A stretch of DNA of 64,000 bases, from assembly GCA_030490835.1 (NCBI GenBank), contig CM059971.1:75658224-75722223 (forward strand). Direction: 5' to 3'. Made by a program: the position numbers and the translations under genes. Below, piece by piece: positions 11,814 to 23,540 of this stretch. Origin of the DNA: Annona cherimola (Eukaryota; Streptophyta; Magnoliopsida; Magnoliales; Annonaceae). The notes beneath the pieces were generated by a model. It ran no database searches. It saw only the letters and a program-made list of their open reading frames with translations, and was not told where the DNA came from. How positions within the stretch are numbered: the first letter of the stretch is position 1; each line of letters starts with the position of its first letter.

Positions 11814-12004
11814 CACATGACACGGTAATGATGAATAAAGAAAATAAAGTAAAAAAAATTAATTAATTTTGTAGTTAGCTGATTAAAAACGATTGAAAAG
11901 TAAGATAGTTATACAAAAAAAATATGAAGAAATAATTAAAAAACATGATAATTACAGAAAGTAAAAATTTTTAACTTTATATTTCTTATCTTTTGCCGAA
12001 AACA

Positions 12005-12270
12005 TGTGTTTGAGAAGTGATGACACTTATGATGAAAAGTTTTTTGCGTAAAAATTTTTAAATGAAAGATAATAATATGATATGATAGGGGTAATGATGA
12101 GAAATAAAGAGAATAAAGTTAAACAGATAGATTAAATGTATAAGTAGTTGTAGAAAAATAATTGAAAAGTATGATAGTTGTTTAGGAATAAATTAAAAAT
12201 AATTAAAAAAGGATAGTAGTGGAGAGTGAAAAATTTTAGATTAAAATTTTTTTGTGGTAAATAAATACTC
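12005..12270 (+). mobile_element. Tourist-like MITE, family A copy 3 (worn ends)
   Basis: The interior follows the family order: GATGAAAAGTTTTTTGCG, GATATGATAGGGGTAATG, TAGTTGTAGAAAAATAATTG, then GAGAGTGAAAAATTTTAGA. Its termini are eroded. It directly follows copy 2. Confidence 0.75.
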
Positions 12271-12400
12271 CTGAATAAAAGCGGGATTTTTGCAAATGAG
12301 ACCTTAAAACTATACCATATAGAAACTACACCCTCATTTATATTGTAAAAGTAAAATAGGCTCTTTAAATAAAAAAAATATACTATTTATTTTTAAGGAG

Positions 12401-12786
12401 TGATCCTGTTAGCCCGGGCTAAGTAAATGACACTTAACCTACCTTAAAAACCTATTTACAACAACTTATTTTTATTTTTTCCTTCATATATTTGTTTATA
12501 TAATTATATTTAACATATAAACTAAGTTTTACCATTTTTTGATATGTGTATATATATTTTTTAAAGATTTTTAAAAATAGGAGTATTTTAAATACATATA
12601 TATACATAGATGTTTAAAATTATCAACAAAATATACATATCTCCAAAAATAGTAAAACTCGATTTATATGTTAAATACGCTTAGATAAATAAGTGTATGA
12701 AGAAAAAAATAAAATAAATTGTTGTAAATTGATTATTTAAGGTAGGCTAAGTAGAACATTTGTTTAACACGGGTTAACATGATCAT
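12401..12786. mobile_element. foldback element, family B copy 1
   Basis: The left arm starts TGATCCTGTTAGCCCGGG and the right arm ends ACGGGTTAACATGATCA, its near reverse complement. The inner arms carry the family core (AACATATAAACTAAGTTTTA paired with its complement). The tip holds the perfect palindrome TTAGCCCGGGCTAA. A target duplication is not clear because the right flank is a T-run. Confidence 0.75.
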
Positions 12787-12819
12787 TTTTTTTTTTAGAG
12801 CTTAGAATGGATTATGAAG

Positions 12820-13219
12820 GGGTTTGTTTCAATGCAACCGGATGCATTAAAATTTCAATGCATCCGGCTAGAAATTCCTTTTTTATTATTTTTTGAATTT
12901 TTTTTTATAAAACTCTTAATCTAAGTGTATTTAATCTATAATCTAAGTTATAACTTTTTGTAAATGTGCATTTATATTTTTTTAATTATTGAAAATAGGG
13001 GTAGTTTAGTCATTTAAAAAGTACCAAAATCCTCCTATTTTTTAAAAAATAAAAATATATATACACATTTTCAAAAATGGTAAAACATGATTTATAGATT
13101 AAATATATATAGATTACGAGTTTTATAAAAGAAATTTTCAAAAAAAAAAATAACAAATGAAATTTTCAGCCAGATGCATTGAAATTTTAATGCATTCGGT
13201 TACATTGAAACATTTTTCC
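12820..13219. mobile_element. foldback element, family B copy 2 with 9-bp duplication
   Basis: The two arms of this 400-bp element are complementary. The left tip has TGTTTCAATGCAACCGGATG, the right tip CATTCGGTTACATTGAAACA. The flanks ATTATGAAG and ATTATGAAA agree at 8 of 9 positions, the size made by Mutator transposases. The tip palindrome is ATGCAACCGGATGCAT. The centre is AT-rich and non-coding. Confidence 0.8.
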
Positions 13220-13317
13220 ATTATGAAACACGTAAAAATCCTAATTTTCAAATGTATACTAAATTCTAAGGTTTAGTTAGTTGCAAATCAGTACCAAGTT
13301 TTACGTTTAGAAAAGTA

Positions 13318-13682
13318 ATTTAATGCACTAAGGTACATTGAAACTCTAGTGTATTAGGATGAAAAATTCATTTTTAAAAATTTAAAAATTATGTATAAAA
13401 TTGTTAATGTAGGTGATTTAACATATGTATTAAATTTTATTATTTTTAGAAAATATATTTTTCTTTATTTTTTTAAAAAAGAGTGTTTTAGTTATTTTTA
13501 AATGACTAAAATATTCTTATTTTAAAAATTTATATATACACATATTCAAAAATGATAAAACTTGGCTTATATATTAAATATACTTGAATTAACGGTTTTA
13601 CAAAAAATTCAAAAATTTTAAAAGAATGGGATTTCACCACTGGTGCACTAAAATTTCAATGCACATGGGTGCATTACATCGC
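13318..13682. mobile_element. foldback element, family B copy 3
   Basis: The arms are the reverse-complement pair AATGCACTAAGGTACATTGA (left) and GCACATGGGTGCATTACATC (right). The shared core GTATTAAATTTTATTATTTT and its complement lie further in. No clear target duplication is visible. Confidence 0.6.
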
Positions 13683-13716
13683 TTCTCAAAAATTAATTAA
13701 GGGCAGTTTAATCATT

Positions 13717-13880
13717 GTTATCCAAATTGAGTTGGCGACTGAATTGTTAAAGGTACTAATTTGATTTGAATCAGTTTAACTGGCTAAATAATCCTGTTTG
13801 AACTAGCGATTTAGTATTGCATATTTAAGATGTCATAAATATCTAATTATTTTATATTAAGACATTTTAATGTCCGTAAA
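13717..13880 (+). mobile_element. degraded left end of a CCGGTT-type hAT element
   Basis: The order of words matches the left end of the intact element at 10097: CATTGTTATCC, a GTTTAACTGG segment, TTTGAACTAGCGA, then GATGTCATAAATATCTAAT. Many CCGGTT motifs have decayed to TTGGTT or CTGGCT. I could not fix its right end; a weakly similar stretch sits near 15935-15980. Confidence 0.5.
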
Positions 13881-14692
13881 TTCTATTAAAACCTATCACT
13901 CTAATGACTAAGTTATGCAGGAAAAACTAATAAAATCTTTCTGATGAAAGACTTCAATATAAGCATGCATTTTATATCTAAAGTAATGATAATGTAAAAG
14001 TGAAAACATTTTATAAATGACTTAAATTTGGCATACATAGAAAACTGGTAACTTTTTTGTAAATATATAAAATTTGATAAATATTTTCAATGATAGAGAT
14101 CACCCAAAATGTGGTTGCATGTGCACCAGAAGAGTAGAAAAAGTAGAGTTATCTTCATTCTTTTCTTAATTATTTTCGGCTGTTATTTTATGTAGTGATT
14201 TGTTCACATCTACGATGAGATGATCCTCCAAATTATGATGGAATCGAATCTCCCATTTCCTAAAAGATAACAACCTACTATTTTTATTTCCTTTATACTT
14301 TCTCTAATTCTCAATGTATAATAATACTTTTTTATTCCACGTTCTCATCCAATCCTCTTGCACACCTTGTAAGCAATGATCCATGCAAAATAGATTAACT
14401 GTGATACTACCATTTTTGTTTGTCTGAGTTTTTTTTTTTACCCCTTTCTCTCCATCTTGTAAGGCCTATTTCTACCCCTTTCTCTCCATCCCTACTCATC
14501 TCCCTTGCCTAGACTCGATTGTATTCTCTACCCTTCCCATCTTTGTATTATTTGAAACACTACCCTTAACTTCGGAAATCCACCCAATCCCATTTAAACT
14601 TAACTCTACCCTTTCAACAATCATACTCTCTATTCCTCTTTCTCAATCTCCCCCGACTTGATTTTTGTGACTTCCCCATAGTCTTTTCTATG
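13881..14692. other. non-coding AT-rich stretch
   Basis: No exon, RNA gene or transposon end is recognised. A CT-rich segment at about 14440-14660 repeats the phrase CCCCTTTCTCTCCATC twice (about 14440 and 14475). Confidence 0.4.
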
Positions 14693-14816
14693 GGCATGTT
14701 TATTTTTAACAAAAAATTTTCAAAATAAAACTTTTTAATCTAAATTTTTTCACTCTCCATAACTACTATATTTTAAAATTATTTTTTCACGTCTTCTTAT
14801 ACTAATATCCTATAAA
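14693..14816 (-). mobile_element. partial family A MITE
   Basis: The phrases TTTTCACTCTCCATAACTA and TTATTTTTTCACGTC match the reverse complement of the family A 3' half. Only one end is kept, and it lies just beside the LINE-type gag fragment. Confidence 0.6.
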
Positions 14817-14899
14817 AAAAATTCCATATGAAAATTCTCCTTCTGTTGAATTTTTCTTAGTTGATCCTTTTATATTGACGCCTCTTCAACCACGATCGA

Positions 14900-15515
14900 T
14901 TCTTCCAAAAAAAAATTGGGAAGTTTATCGTATTGAAAATTAAGCCCCTTCTTATCTTATTATTCTTCTTGGAAATAAGTTCTTCTCCTAAAGAGTTTAT
15001 GAATGTCTATCTTAACTCTAATTCTCGGGATGTGCTCGACAAAGTTACTTTGAAGCATTTTCCAAAGGAGTTCCCAATCAACTCCCCTGGAGCCTCTTTG
15101 TCAATAAGATAATATTTATCATTTACTTGAATCCAAAATGGAGAAGTGCATAAAGCTAGCTCATTCTTTCTTATTAGTTCTTTAATCACTCTAAGAACAA
15201 CCAAATGTTGGTCAAAAGCCACGATCAACCCTCCAATACCGACTGTAAATTCTCCATTTACTCAAATAAAATTAGATAGAGATTTTCCTCTACACCTGTA
15301 AGCTCAGTCTTACCCTTCATTTTCCACAAGCGCTTCATTGTAGATTTGAATATCTCCCTCCTCGTTATACTATTTTGATGCCTAAGCAGTGCATAAAATG
15401 GCCGCCTTTCCTTCTAGATCAATTTCTCTGTATATTTGATCATTAATTTTCAATTTTATTATTTCTCCCGCCAATAGCTCAGCTTCGTTAAACTCCATCT
15501 TATGACACTTTCGTC
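14900..15515 (-). pseudogene. DUF4283-type retrotransposon gag fragment, frameshifted
   Basis: Read on the minus strand, this has the features of the gag-like ORF1 of plant LINEs (DUF4283 type): an acidic opening with EFNEAELLAGEII, then RREIFKSTMKRLWK, VEENLYLILF, VAFDQHLVVLR, CTSPFWIQVN, and GELIGNSFGKCFKV. The pieces lie in order but in more than one frame and are broken by stops, so no protein is made. I find no reverse transcriptase nearby. The family assignment rests on motif order only. Confidence 0.5.
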
Positions 15516-17361
15516 TAGCAAAATCTAATAGCAAACAACCCTATCTTTTCTCACCTGAAGCCCATACTTTGTTCTTTCTCCCCAACTCCTCTCAAAAACA
15601 ACCTATTGGTTGCCCATTCTTAGTCTGCCTAAAGCCCTACTAAGAAAATAGGATGGATGGAGATGAGGAATTTCTTCGCTAGGAGTCAGGGGCTTGTTTT
15701 GCCGAATCATGGGATTTGAGTGTTTTGGTCATAATGAGACTACCGACCTAAAAAAGTCCCGGGCCCAATCCCCAAAGATGCAGGCTCTCTGTGGAGTAGA
15801 GTTGCTCTAATTTCCAAGATGGAGGCTCGCGTTGTTTTTTTAAGTTTGATTCCTATTTTTGAGTGTAGGTGGTAAAGAGAGGGATGGAGAGGGAAATACT
15901 TGATAAATGGTTTTTTTTTAAAAAAAATCTTTAAACTAGTCGAATCACCAATTGAACCAGATGATACATCCAAACTAGGTATTTAAATAGTATTAAAATC
16001 AACTTCTACATCTAGATTGTGGCCAAATGAAGCAAAAGCTAGTGAGTTGTGACACATGTACATGCAATTTGATTATCTAAATACATTAAATTAAGGATAA
16101 ATGCACATTTTTCACATTTTTTTTACTATTTTTCCTATGATTTGACAGTTTAATTACTTAATTACCTTATTTTTTAATTTTATCCATATATTCTAATTAT
16201 TTTCTTATATTTTTTCCACAAATTAAGACTTGGACACAACTGATTAAGGTTGTAATATGGGAATAGGGCGTGGATGCCGCACGTATGCATTCCTTCTCTC
16301 CTCTCCTCTTAATCTTCCCTCATGTGTGCATAGCGAATTATTCCTGCATACTATTTTAATATCCACACTATTCTAATATTCGCTCAGATTGTACAATTGA
16401 AGGCTATCCACAAACTAACTTCGTTAAAGATACTCTAGTCCATTTTCAACTCCTTTATAAAATGTTAACTCTAATCCTAATCATTTAATACAAACAAACT
16501 AGGGTTGCAGGTCACTGAAAGATTGTTAAAATGAATTGAAAACGTGTTACTAATGGTTGGGGTATGGTGACCTGATGAACTTAAAGTAAAATGAATTGAA
16601 AATACGTTATTAATGGTTGGAGTATACTGACCTCATGAACCTGAAATAAACCATGTTTGAGCATGCCTTTGCAAAATTTGAACCCATTGAACTCGAACCT
16701 AATTTGTAAAAAAGTTAATATCAAGATTTAAGCAAATCCAAGCTTAATTTTCCTATTTATATTTAATATAAAGATATATTATATAAATTGTAAGTGATAT
16801 TTACATATTTTATATTATTTATATTTTTGTTTGAATAGATTTTTGTCATGTCGAAATAATATTACAGGTATATTTACATTTATGTTTATATTATTTACTT
16901 TTATATTTATCATTTTTCTTCCTTATCTTATAATGTTTTTCTTCATTTAATTAAGCTATATATTATTATTTTCTTTTACATGACTTGTTAATTTATATTT
17001 ATATGAAAATTTAAACTTAGAACTGTTAATTAAAATAAAATTGTCGACTAAAATTTCAAGTCAAACTTTATTTACATAAATATAGTTATGGTTGAAGTTT
17101 TTCAAATAAGTAAGTGCTAGGGTTTAGATTTTTTAACTTAGGATTAGTGTTGAAGCAAATCCATATTTTATGAACTTTGCACTCCAAATTAATTAGTTTA
17201 ATAATAGAAAATTAAAATAATAAACTATTTAAAATGCAATCCTAAATACTCAATAAATGCTTTTGATGCTAACAATTTATCCAAACTTAAAAAATTATTT
17301 TTTATTTATTATTAATTCAAATGGTTATTGTATTATTAATAATTATGTGTAATTTATGAAT
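15516..17361. other. non-coding AT-rich intergenic stretch
   Basis: No exon or transposon terminus is recognised, apart from a 60-bp direct duplication at 16528-16647. A short CCAATTGAACCAGATGATAC phrase near 15950 weakly resembles hAT arm sequence. Confidence 0.4.
16528..16647. repeat. 60-bp direct tandem duplication
   Basis: Two adjacent copies are offset by exactly 60 bases. Each begins AAAATGAATTGAAAA and contains TAATGGTTGG and TGACCT.ATGAAC. They differ at about ten positions, so the duplication is not very recent. Confidence 0.85.
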
Positions 17362-17730
17362 GGATTTTGATCCTATGCACCCGGGTGCACTTAGCTTCAG
17401 TGCACCCCGTGCAAATACCCATTTTTTAATAAATTTTTTTGAACAGTTTTCTACACAATTGTCAATCTGGGTGTGTTTAAGATGTGTATCAATTTTTACC
17501 ATTTTTGAAAATTTTTAGATATTTATTTTGGATTTTTAAAACTTAGTATCATTTTGATTTTTAAAAATCCAAAATAAATATCTAAAAATTTTCAAAATAG
17601 TAAAAATTGATACATATCTTAAATACACCCAGATTGACAATGTATAAAAAATTTTAAAAATATAAAAAATGGGTATTTGCACCTGGGTGCATCGAAGCTA
17701 AGTGCACCCGGGTGCATAGGATCAATTTTC
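17362..17730. mobile_element. foldback element, family B copy 4 with 9-bp duplication
   Basis: This 369-bp inverted repeat is flanked by TTTATGAAT (17353-17361) and TTTATAAAT (17731-17739), an 8 of 9 match. Both tips carry GATCCTATGCACCCGGGTGC. The perfect palindrome TGCACCCGGGTGCA is followed after a short spacer by a second one on the left arm (TGCACCCCGTGCA). The inner arms hold the shared core TGTGTATCAATTTTTACCAT. Confidence 0.88.
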
Positions 17731-18560
17731 TTTATAAATAATCATAAAAGTAATGACAACTCTTTTAATTTATTGGTTGTAAATAGATTATGTAGGTGAA
17801 TGAGTTAAATAGATAGATTTATGGGTTGAAGAGTTGGACGAGCTCAACTCATGACCACCCCATTTATTTAAAAGAATTATAAAGGTTGTTAAACAAAACA
17901 ACAAACCCAGTTGGGTTGACTAATTCACAGTTTAACTCCAATTTGATTACACTGTGGATAGATCTTACATGATTAACTTGATAAATATTATCGTAACTGA
18001 ATCGGTGATTAAAGTAATAAAAGAACTAGTCTAGTTTGAACCGGTTAAACAAACCAATTTGAACCAATGATGTAAGCATGATATGTTTATGAATACCATA
18101 AATATTTAGTTATTTGTAATTAATTATATATTCATAACCTTTTAATCCATCCATCCATCAGCTATTATCAAGTAATCAAATTCTTTCGACATCCCTTTAA
18201 ATGATTCAATTCAATCTCTTACCTCCCTCACATTCTTTTTTAATAATTTTTTAAAATCATGATATATAGGAATTTTAAATCCATATCCAATTAAGCATAC
18301 ATATCAAACATAGCTTGAAAGTGTAATGAATTTGCAGCGTTAAATAGAATGCATGAAGTATAAAATCGCTTTATAATTTCTGATTGTGCTCTTTCAATTG
18401 CATCTTTACTAGTCACAACACTTTCTGATTGTGCTTTTTCATTTGCATCTCTAAGAGGGAAGAGATGAATTGAGTTTTTTAAACTTTCTTTGGTAATTAA
18501 AAATTTGACCCTTCTGAGGTTTGTTCCCTTGAATGAAAATATGGAGAGTAGATGGAGCAA
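17731..18560. other. non-coding stretch with a hAT remnant
   Basis: No exon is recognised. Bases about 18008-18130 repeat the left-end pattern of the CCGGTT hAT family (GTTTGAACCGGTTAAAC, then GATGTAAGCATGATATG), but no right end follows. A short local duplication (TTTCTGATTGTGCT.TTTC) occurs at about 18376-18445. Confidence 0.5.
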
Positions 18561-20480
18561 GTAAATTTACGTGCAAAGGATATAAGCAATTATAGTGGTT
18601 TAAGACAACCCTCCATACTCTATTCTTTCAAGAATACACACCCCTGTGTTTTGGATTTCATTATTTTAACAATAGTACAACTAGAGCTCTTGTTCTCTAC
18701 TAGATTATAGCCCTAAGGAAGCCTTTACAATCGTAGCACAAGTAAACAACGAGTTTCACTCTGACAGCACAACACTTGTCTTTACTTGGTTTTGGTTTTC
18801 AACATCAAGCCAAGTAACAGTACAATAAAATGAATCAGAAAATAAAATTTATACGTTAAAGATTGTGTGAAAAAGTTCAGTACAGAAGATAACTCTAGAA
18901 AGCTTGAGATTATTAGGACATTGCAGCTCTTGCAGTAAATGAGAGAGTTCTTTTTTATAGAGCACTTAATGAACACTTAAACGCTTGTAGGAGGGAAGAT
19001 GAAAGCTCAATAAATGCTCTTTCTAACCCTTATAACTCCTCTTGACATCCCTTAAATAGATGTTAAGTTATTTTGAACATTGGAGAATAGGTGACATGCA
19101 TTGAATGCATCAACGTTCGAATTTTTCTGACCATTAGAAGTAAGTCCCATTTGGAATCGACTTTGAATGAGACTTTACCCAAGTCGCGGACTGGAGTAGA
19201 CTTGGTTGCAACTTTGATCTCCTCATTCCTTCCTAATAGGTTTTCAACTCCAAGTTCTAGTATCAGATTGACTTCGTCTCAGACTTGACCCAAGTCATAA
19301 GTAAATTTGACTTGGGTTGCGACTTCACTTTGCAATATATTTTTTGGTGCTTCAAATCCTCATATCTTAAGTTCTTTGACCGTTGTACTCTAATGTCTTC
19401 ATGTTTTAGCTTTCTTGAACTCAATTCCCTTTTGATCTTCTCAATTTTCATGTGGTCTTTAGAGAGTAGTCTTCATTGATTTAAGTCTTGTACTTGAAAC
19501 TTCAATTTTTTGGGTGTGTTTGGTAATGAATAAAACTTTTGATGAAAATTTTTGAAGAATAAAAGTTGTCAAATGATGTGATATTGTAGGAATAATGATG
19601 ATGAGTAAAGAGAATAAATTTAAAATAAATAGGTTAGTTGTATTGGTAGTTGTGTAGAAATGATTGAAAAGTAGGGTTGTTGTATAGAAAGATGTGTAAA
19701 AAATAATTAAAAAAAGAGTAGTTATGAAGAGTGAAAAATTTTAGATTGAAAAGTTTTAACTTGACAACTTTTGCAAATTTCCAAACACACCATTTATGAC
19801 TTGATCATGTTTTGTTGGCATTTATCTTCATATCTTCAAGATATGTAGTCCTTGAGTTTCATTTATTGAGTACAATCGTATATTTGAGTCGACCCGGATA
19901 TGCAACTTGACTCAAGTCGCAGGTGGAGTCAACTTGAGTATGCGACTTTAGTGTCTGTTGTATACTTGAGACTTCAATGTCTTCGATCTCATGCTTGTGT
20001 TGTCCAAGTCTCATAGCTGAGTTGACTTGCTCTAGAACATCACCCAAGTCACATGTTGAAATCAACTTGGGTTGCGACTTGACTTCTTTAGATTCTTTAT
20101 AGGTGGCCTGAAGCCTTTTCAAGTCGTATGCTGAGTTAACTTGGCTTGTGGCTTAACCTAAATCGCATGCGAAGTCGAATTTGATTGCGACTTTATCTAT
20201 TCACGTATCCTCAAATTCAGATCCAACTGAAAATGTCTGTTGAAATTGATCTTGGAATTAACTTGGGTATCGACTTGACTCAAGTCGATGCCTTAGACGA
20301 CTTGAGTCAAGTCTCTGCGACTTGAGTCAAGTCTCTGCGACTTGATTTGTCATGCCTTGCTTACAAAAAAATTCTAACTTGAAATATTACAAAACCCATG
20401 TTAGTAAATTTGGATTGTTAATCATCAAAACATGAATTGTGTTTGAATTGCTAATTGAGTTCACAATAGGTTACACATTC
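18561..20480. repeat. unclassified repeat rich in ACTTGAGTCAAGTCGC-type words
   Basis: From about 19140 to 20345 the words GACTTGAGTC, CAAGTCGC and GTCGACTTGG recur dozens of times in both orientations, mostly spaced irregularly. A strict 20-bp tandem repeat (GACTTGAGTCAAGTCTCTGC) occupies 20299-20347. The short ORFs here are by-products of these words. A retrotransposon LTR origin is possible, but I cannot find both ends. A family A MITE interrupts it at 19512-19792. Confidence 0.55.
19512..19792 (+). mobile_element. Tourist-like MITE, family A copy 4
   Basis: The 281-bp element runs from GGGTGTGTTTGGTAATGAAT to TTTCCAAACACACCA and is flanked by the 3-bp duplication TTT. The interior matches copies 5 and 6 closely. 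Confidence 0.9.
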
Positions 20481-21090
20481 CCTCTTGGTCCTTTCATTTT
20501 TTTGAACTTCCTTCCATGTTTCTTTCCAATCAGAATGTGTTTATTTTTTTTCCAAATTTGAATAGATTTTTTTGCGTTTATTATTTTGCTAGTCTGTAAA
20601 TTTGATTTCCAAATTCGGTTTTAAGTAGGAGATAAGTGAGTAGTCATGTTCAAATCCGCTTATATTTGAATGTTATCTGAAAAATCTCAAATTTGATTTT
20701 TTTAAAACTTTGTTTTTTATTTATCCTAAATAATATAGCTGTCATCCAATTCATGTAAATTCATTGAAGAACATTTTCAGCTGCTCTTGTTTACTATAAA
20801 TTATGCTTTCATTTCCATCATTTACTTGATTCAAACTCTGATAAGATAGGGAAAGAAAAAAAAAAGAAAAAAAGTATTAGATTGATAGACTAAGTTGCAA
20901 AATTAAAAACACAATCATCACAGTTACGACTATGAAAAATTCTCATATAATCAAGTGCTGTCATGTATATTGGGTATTTCAAACACGTAAATTTTTTGTT
21001 TCATTTTTTATATTTTTTATGATTCTTACTTTGTTTATATTTAAATGTAATTGCTAGTCTCAGGTGTACTTGTTTAATTGTATAATACAG
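20481..21090. other. region upstream of the FAR1-type pseudogene
   Basis: This is AT-rich. It probably contains the last part of a former intron, since TTGTATAATACAG at 21078-21090 reads as a splice acceptor in frame with the downstream coding remnant. No other feature is seen. Confidence 0.4.
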
Positions 21091-23540
21091 ATGCACATGT
21101 GGTTGAGGTTCCAATGGATCTATGTATGAGTGGAGATCTAGTGGATCCGCCCATTGGTGGAGTTCAAGTAAATCAATACGTGGGGATAGATCCATCTGAT
21201 GCAGGTGTTATCAATACATGTAATGTGGAGGCAGGTGGCAGTAGAGGATTGAACTCAATTCATCTGGACTCAGCAAAGCCGCAAAATATGAGTGACAGTT
21301 TTATTCCTATCGGTCTGCCTGAAATGAGGCCAACAATTGGAATGGAATTTGCTTCATTAGATGCATACAAGTTTTATAATGAGTATGCATGGTAGAGTGG
21401 TTTTAGTATCAGAAAGGATCAAATGCGGACCATGAAGTTTGGAATTGTTGTTAAGAAGACAATGAAATCCTCCAAGGCTGGCAAACAAGATCTGAAATGG
21501 TCTGAACTCCCTAATAGGAAATGAAACCGTGCTCTTTCACATTGTGATTGCCCAGCCAAATTTGTCGTGCATTTTAAACCTAAAAATTCCACATATCAGG
21601 TCACTTAATTTGTGGAGCTGCACAATCACATTCTTTGTACTCTTAGGAATAGACATTGCTTGCGTTCGCATATGAATGTCACCGAGGAACATTTAAGCAT
21701 GATTTCAAGTATGAAATCATCTGGTATTGGGGTAGCAAAGTCCATTGATTTATGTCAACTGAAGTTGGAGGTCACAGTGAGCTAGGATTTACAAAAATGG
21801 ACATAAAAAATGTGTTGAGGAAAAAACGCCAAGCAATGTACGGGTCTGAAGCAAATGCATTACCAAGTCATTCCCAAACTAAGGGTAGGGATGGCTTATC
21901 TCATGTTTTTGGGTGGACGGGCAATCGAAGGCAGATTATATTTCTTCTAATGATGTAATGTGTTTTGACACAACATACAAAACGAATGAATACGACATCT
22001 CATTTTAGGCCTTTTGTGGGTGTCAATCATCACAAACAAACTGTGTTATTTGGTGCAAGATTGCTTTTTGGCGAAACTGTTGAGGACTTCAAGCAGTTAT
22101 TTCAGATATGGTTGAGTGCAATGGGCGGTATTCATCCAAAGACAATAATCACCGATCAAGATGCAGTCATTGAACAAGCAATTGCACAAGTTTTCCCACG
22201 CAGTCATCATATTTTATGCTTGTGGCATATTACCAAGAAGTTTCCAGAGAAGTTGTCTCATGTTTGCTAGAAGCGCCCATCATTTAAATCTACTTGGGAT
22301 TACTGTTTATATGGAGCATATACAATTGAAGAATTTGAACATTCTTAGACAAGTATGGTTGACAAGTTTGAATTACATGACCACCTCTAGATTAAAAGCC
22401 TATATGAGATTCGACATAAGTGGATTTTTGTCTTCACATCATATATATTTACAGCTGGCATGTGCAATACGGAAAGAAGTGAAAGTATGAATGCATTCTT
22501 TGATGGGTTCTTTAATTATAAATGTAATTTAGTTGGTTTTGAAAATGGTTATGAGAAGGCTATTCAAAGGAAGACGATAGTCCAAATGCACGACAGAATT
22601 TGAATGTGTAAATGAGTATCCCATTTTGAAGACAAAGTATGATCTTGAGGCTGACATGGCGAGAGTGTATACAATGAAGGATTTCAAACTTTTCAGAAGG
22701 AGGTTGAGGAAAACATCTACCTTATTGCTTGGAAGATCATGGATGAGGGTAGGTCAGAAACTTGGCAAATTTATAAACCAAATGCAGCAGATCTATTGAA
22801 GCGCAAGACAATTGTTTGGAATGTAGATGAGGAAAAAGCTTCATGTACATGTATGAAATTTGAATTTGTTGGCATTATTCGTCAGTATATATTTACCTTA
22901 TTTCATTTGAAGGGTATGTGCTCTATGCCTACATCACATGTTCTGAAATGTTGGATGCGAAATGCTAAGACTAAATTAATCAAGTCAGTAGCCTCAGATC
23001 AAGTAATAAAGGGTAATCGCTTGTTCTACATAATCATCTTATGTCGCGTACAATGTGCTATCTTCGGTAGGAGGCTTTAAAAAATGAACATGTTTATGAG
23101 GTGGTAAAAGAGAATTTGCACAATTTGAGTAAGTTGGTTCATGAGATGTAAGGAAGATGGGGTTGAACTCGGGCATGATAATGACACAGGCGACAACTTT
23201 CAGTGTATTGATCATACACAAGAGGTTCTACTCCCTGCTGTGTATGGATTATTAAGTGCAACTCTAGCCACTAAAACCTCCCAAGCACCAAGTATGACTA
23301 ACCCACATATTCATCTTAGGAAAAGGAGAACAGCTAAATGGATTAAAAGTGCTATCGAAATGTTACGTCTTAGCAAATTATGTCGTGGATGTAATAAGAA
23401 GGTGGTAAGGAACGACAAAAGGACTTGCCCTATATTCGGAGAAATTGCTTCAACTACTTCTACCGAAGATATAAGTAATGTGGTTACTAGTAGAGGGAGG
23501 GGTCATGGTCATCGAGGTGCTTTACAATCTCAATATACAT
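21091..23540 (+). pseudogene. FAR1/FHY3 (FRS) family transposase-derived gene, inactivated
   Basis: FAR1-related proteins are light-signalling transcription factors derived from Mutator-like transposases. The family order is kept: a FAR1 DNA-binding region (ASLDAYKFYNEYAW, GFSIRKDQ, HCDCPAKFVV, VELHNH; about 21340-21640), then the MULE transposase core (FDTTYKTNEYD, FVGVNHHKQTVLFG, IITDQDAVIEQAI, HILCLWHI; about 21955-22265), then ERSESMNAFFDGF (about 22475), then a SWIM-type region (SCTCMKFEFVGI; about 22830-22900). Stops interrupt it after YAW, NRK, QVT and elsewhere, with several frame changes. The SWIM cysteine and histidine after VGI are replaced (IIRQYIF). A C-terminal zinc knuckle remnant CRGCNKKVVRNDKRTCP is at about 23385-23435. 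It cannot encode a working protein. It could be a dead FRS gene or a dead MULE; no terminal repeats were found. Confidence 0.88.

Larger units (their letters stand above)
10033..11990 (+). mobile_element. Tourist-like MITE (family A, copy 2) split by a hAT insertion
   Basis: Bases 10033-10096 match the left third of family A (TTTGGG then AAAACTTTT), and 11822-11990 continue the same element (GGTAATGATGAATAAAG onward). The two parts are separated exactly by the hAT element 10097-11813 and its 8-bp duplication. Rejoined across the duplication they follow the family consensus. The termini are worn, so this is the oldest layer of the nest. Confidence 0.75.

Noticed and set aside
11256..11828. 190-codon frame in the GC-rich core of the hAT element
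   Set aside because: It is an Arg/Gly/Ala-rich product of simple repeats that runs into the terminal repeat. Other frames are open too, as expected from GC-rich repeats.
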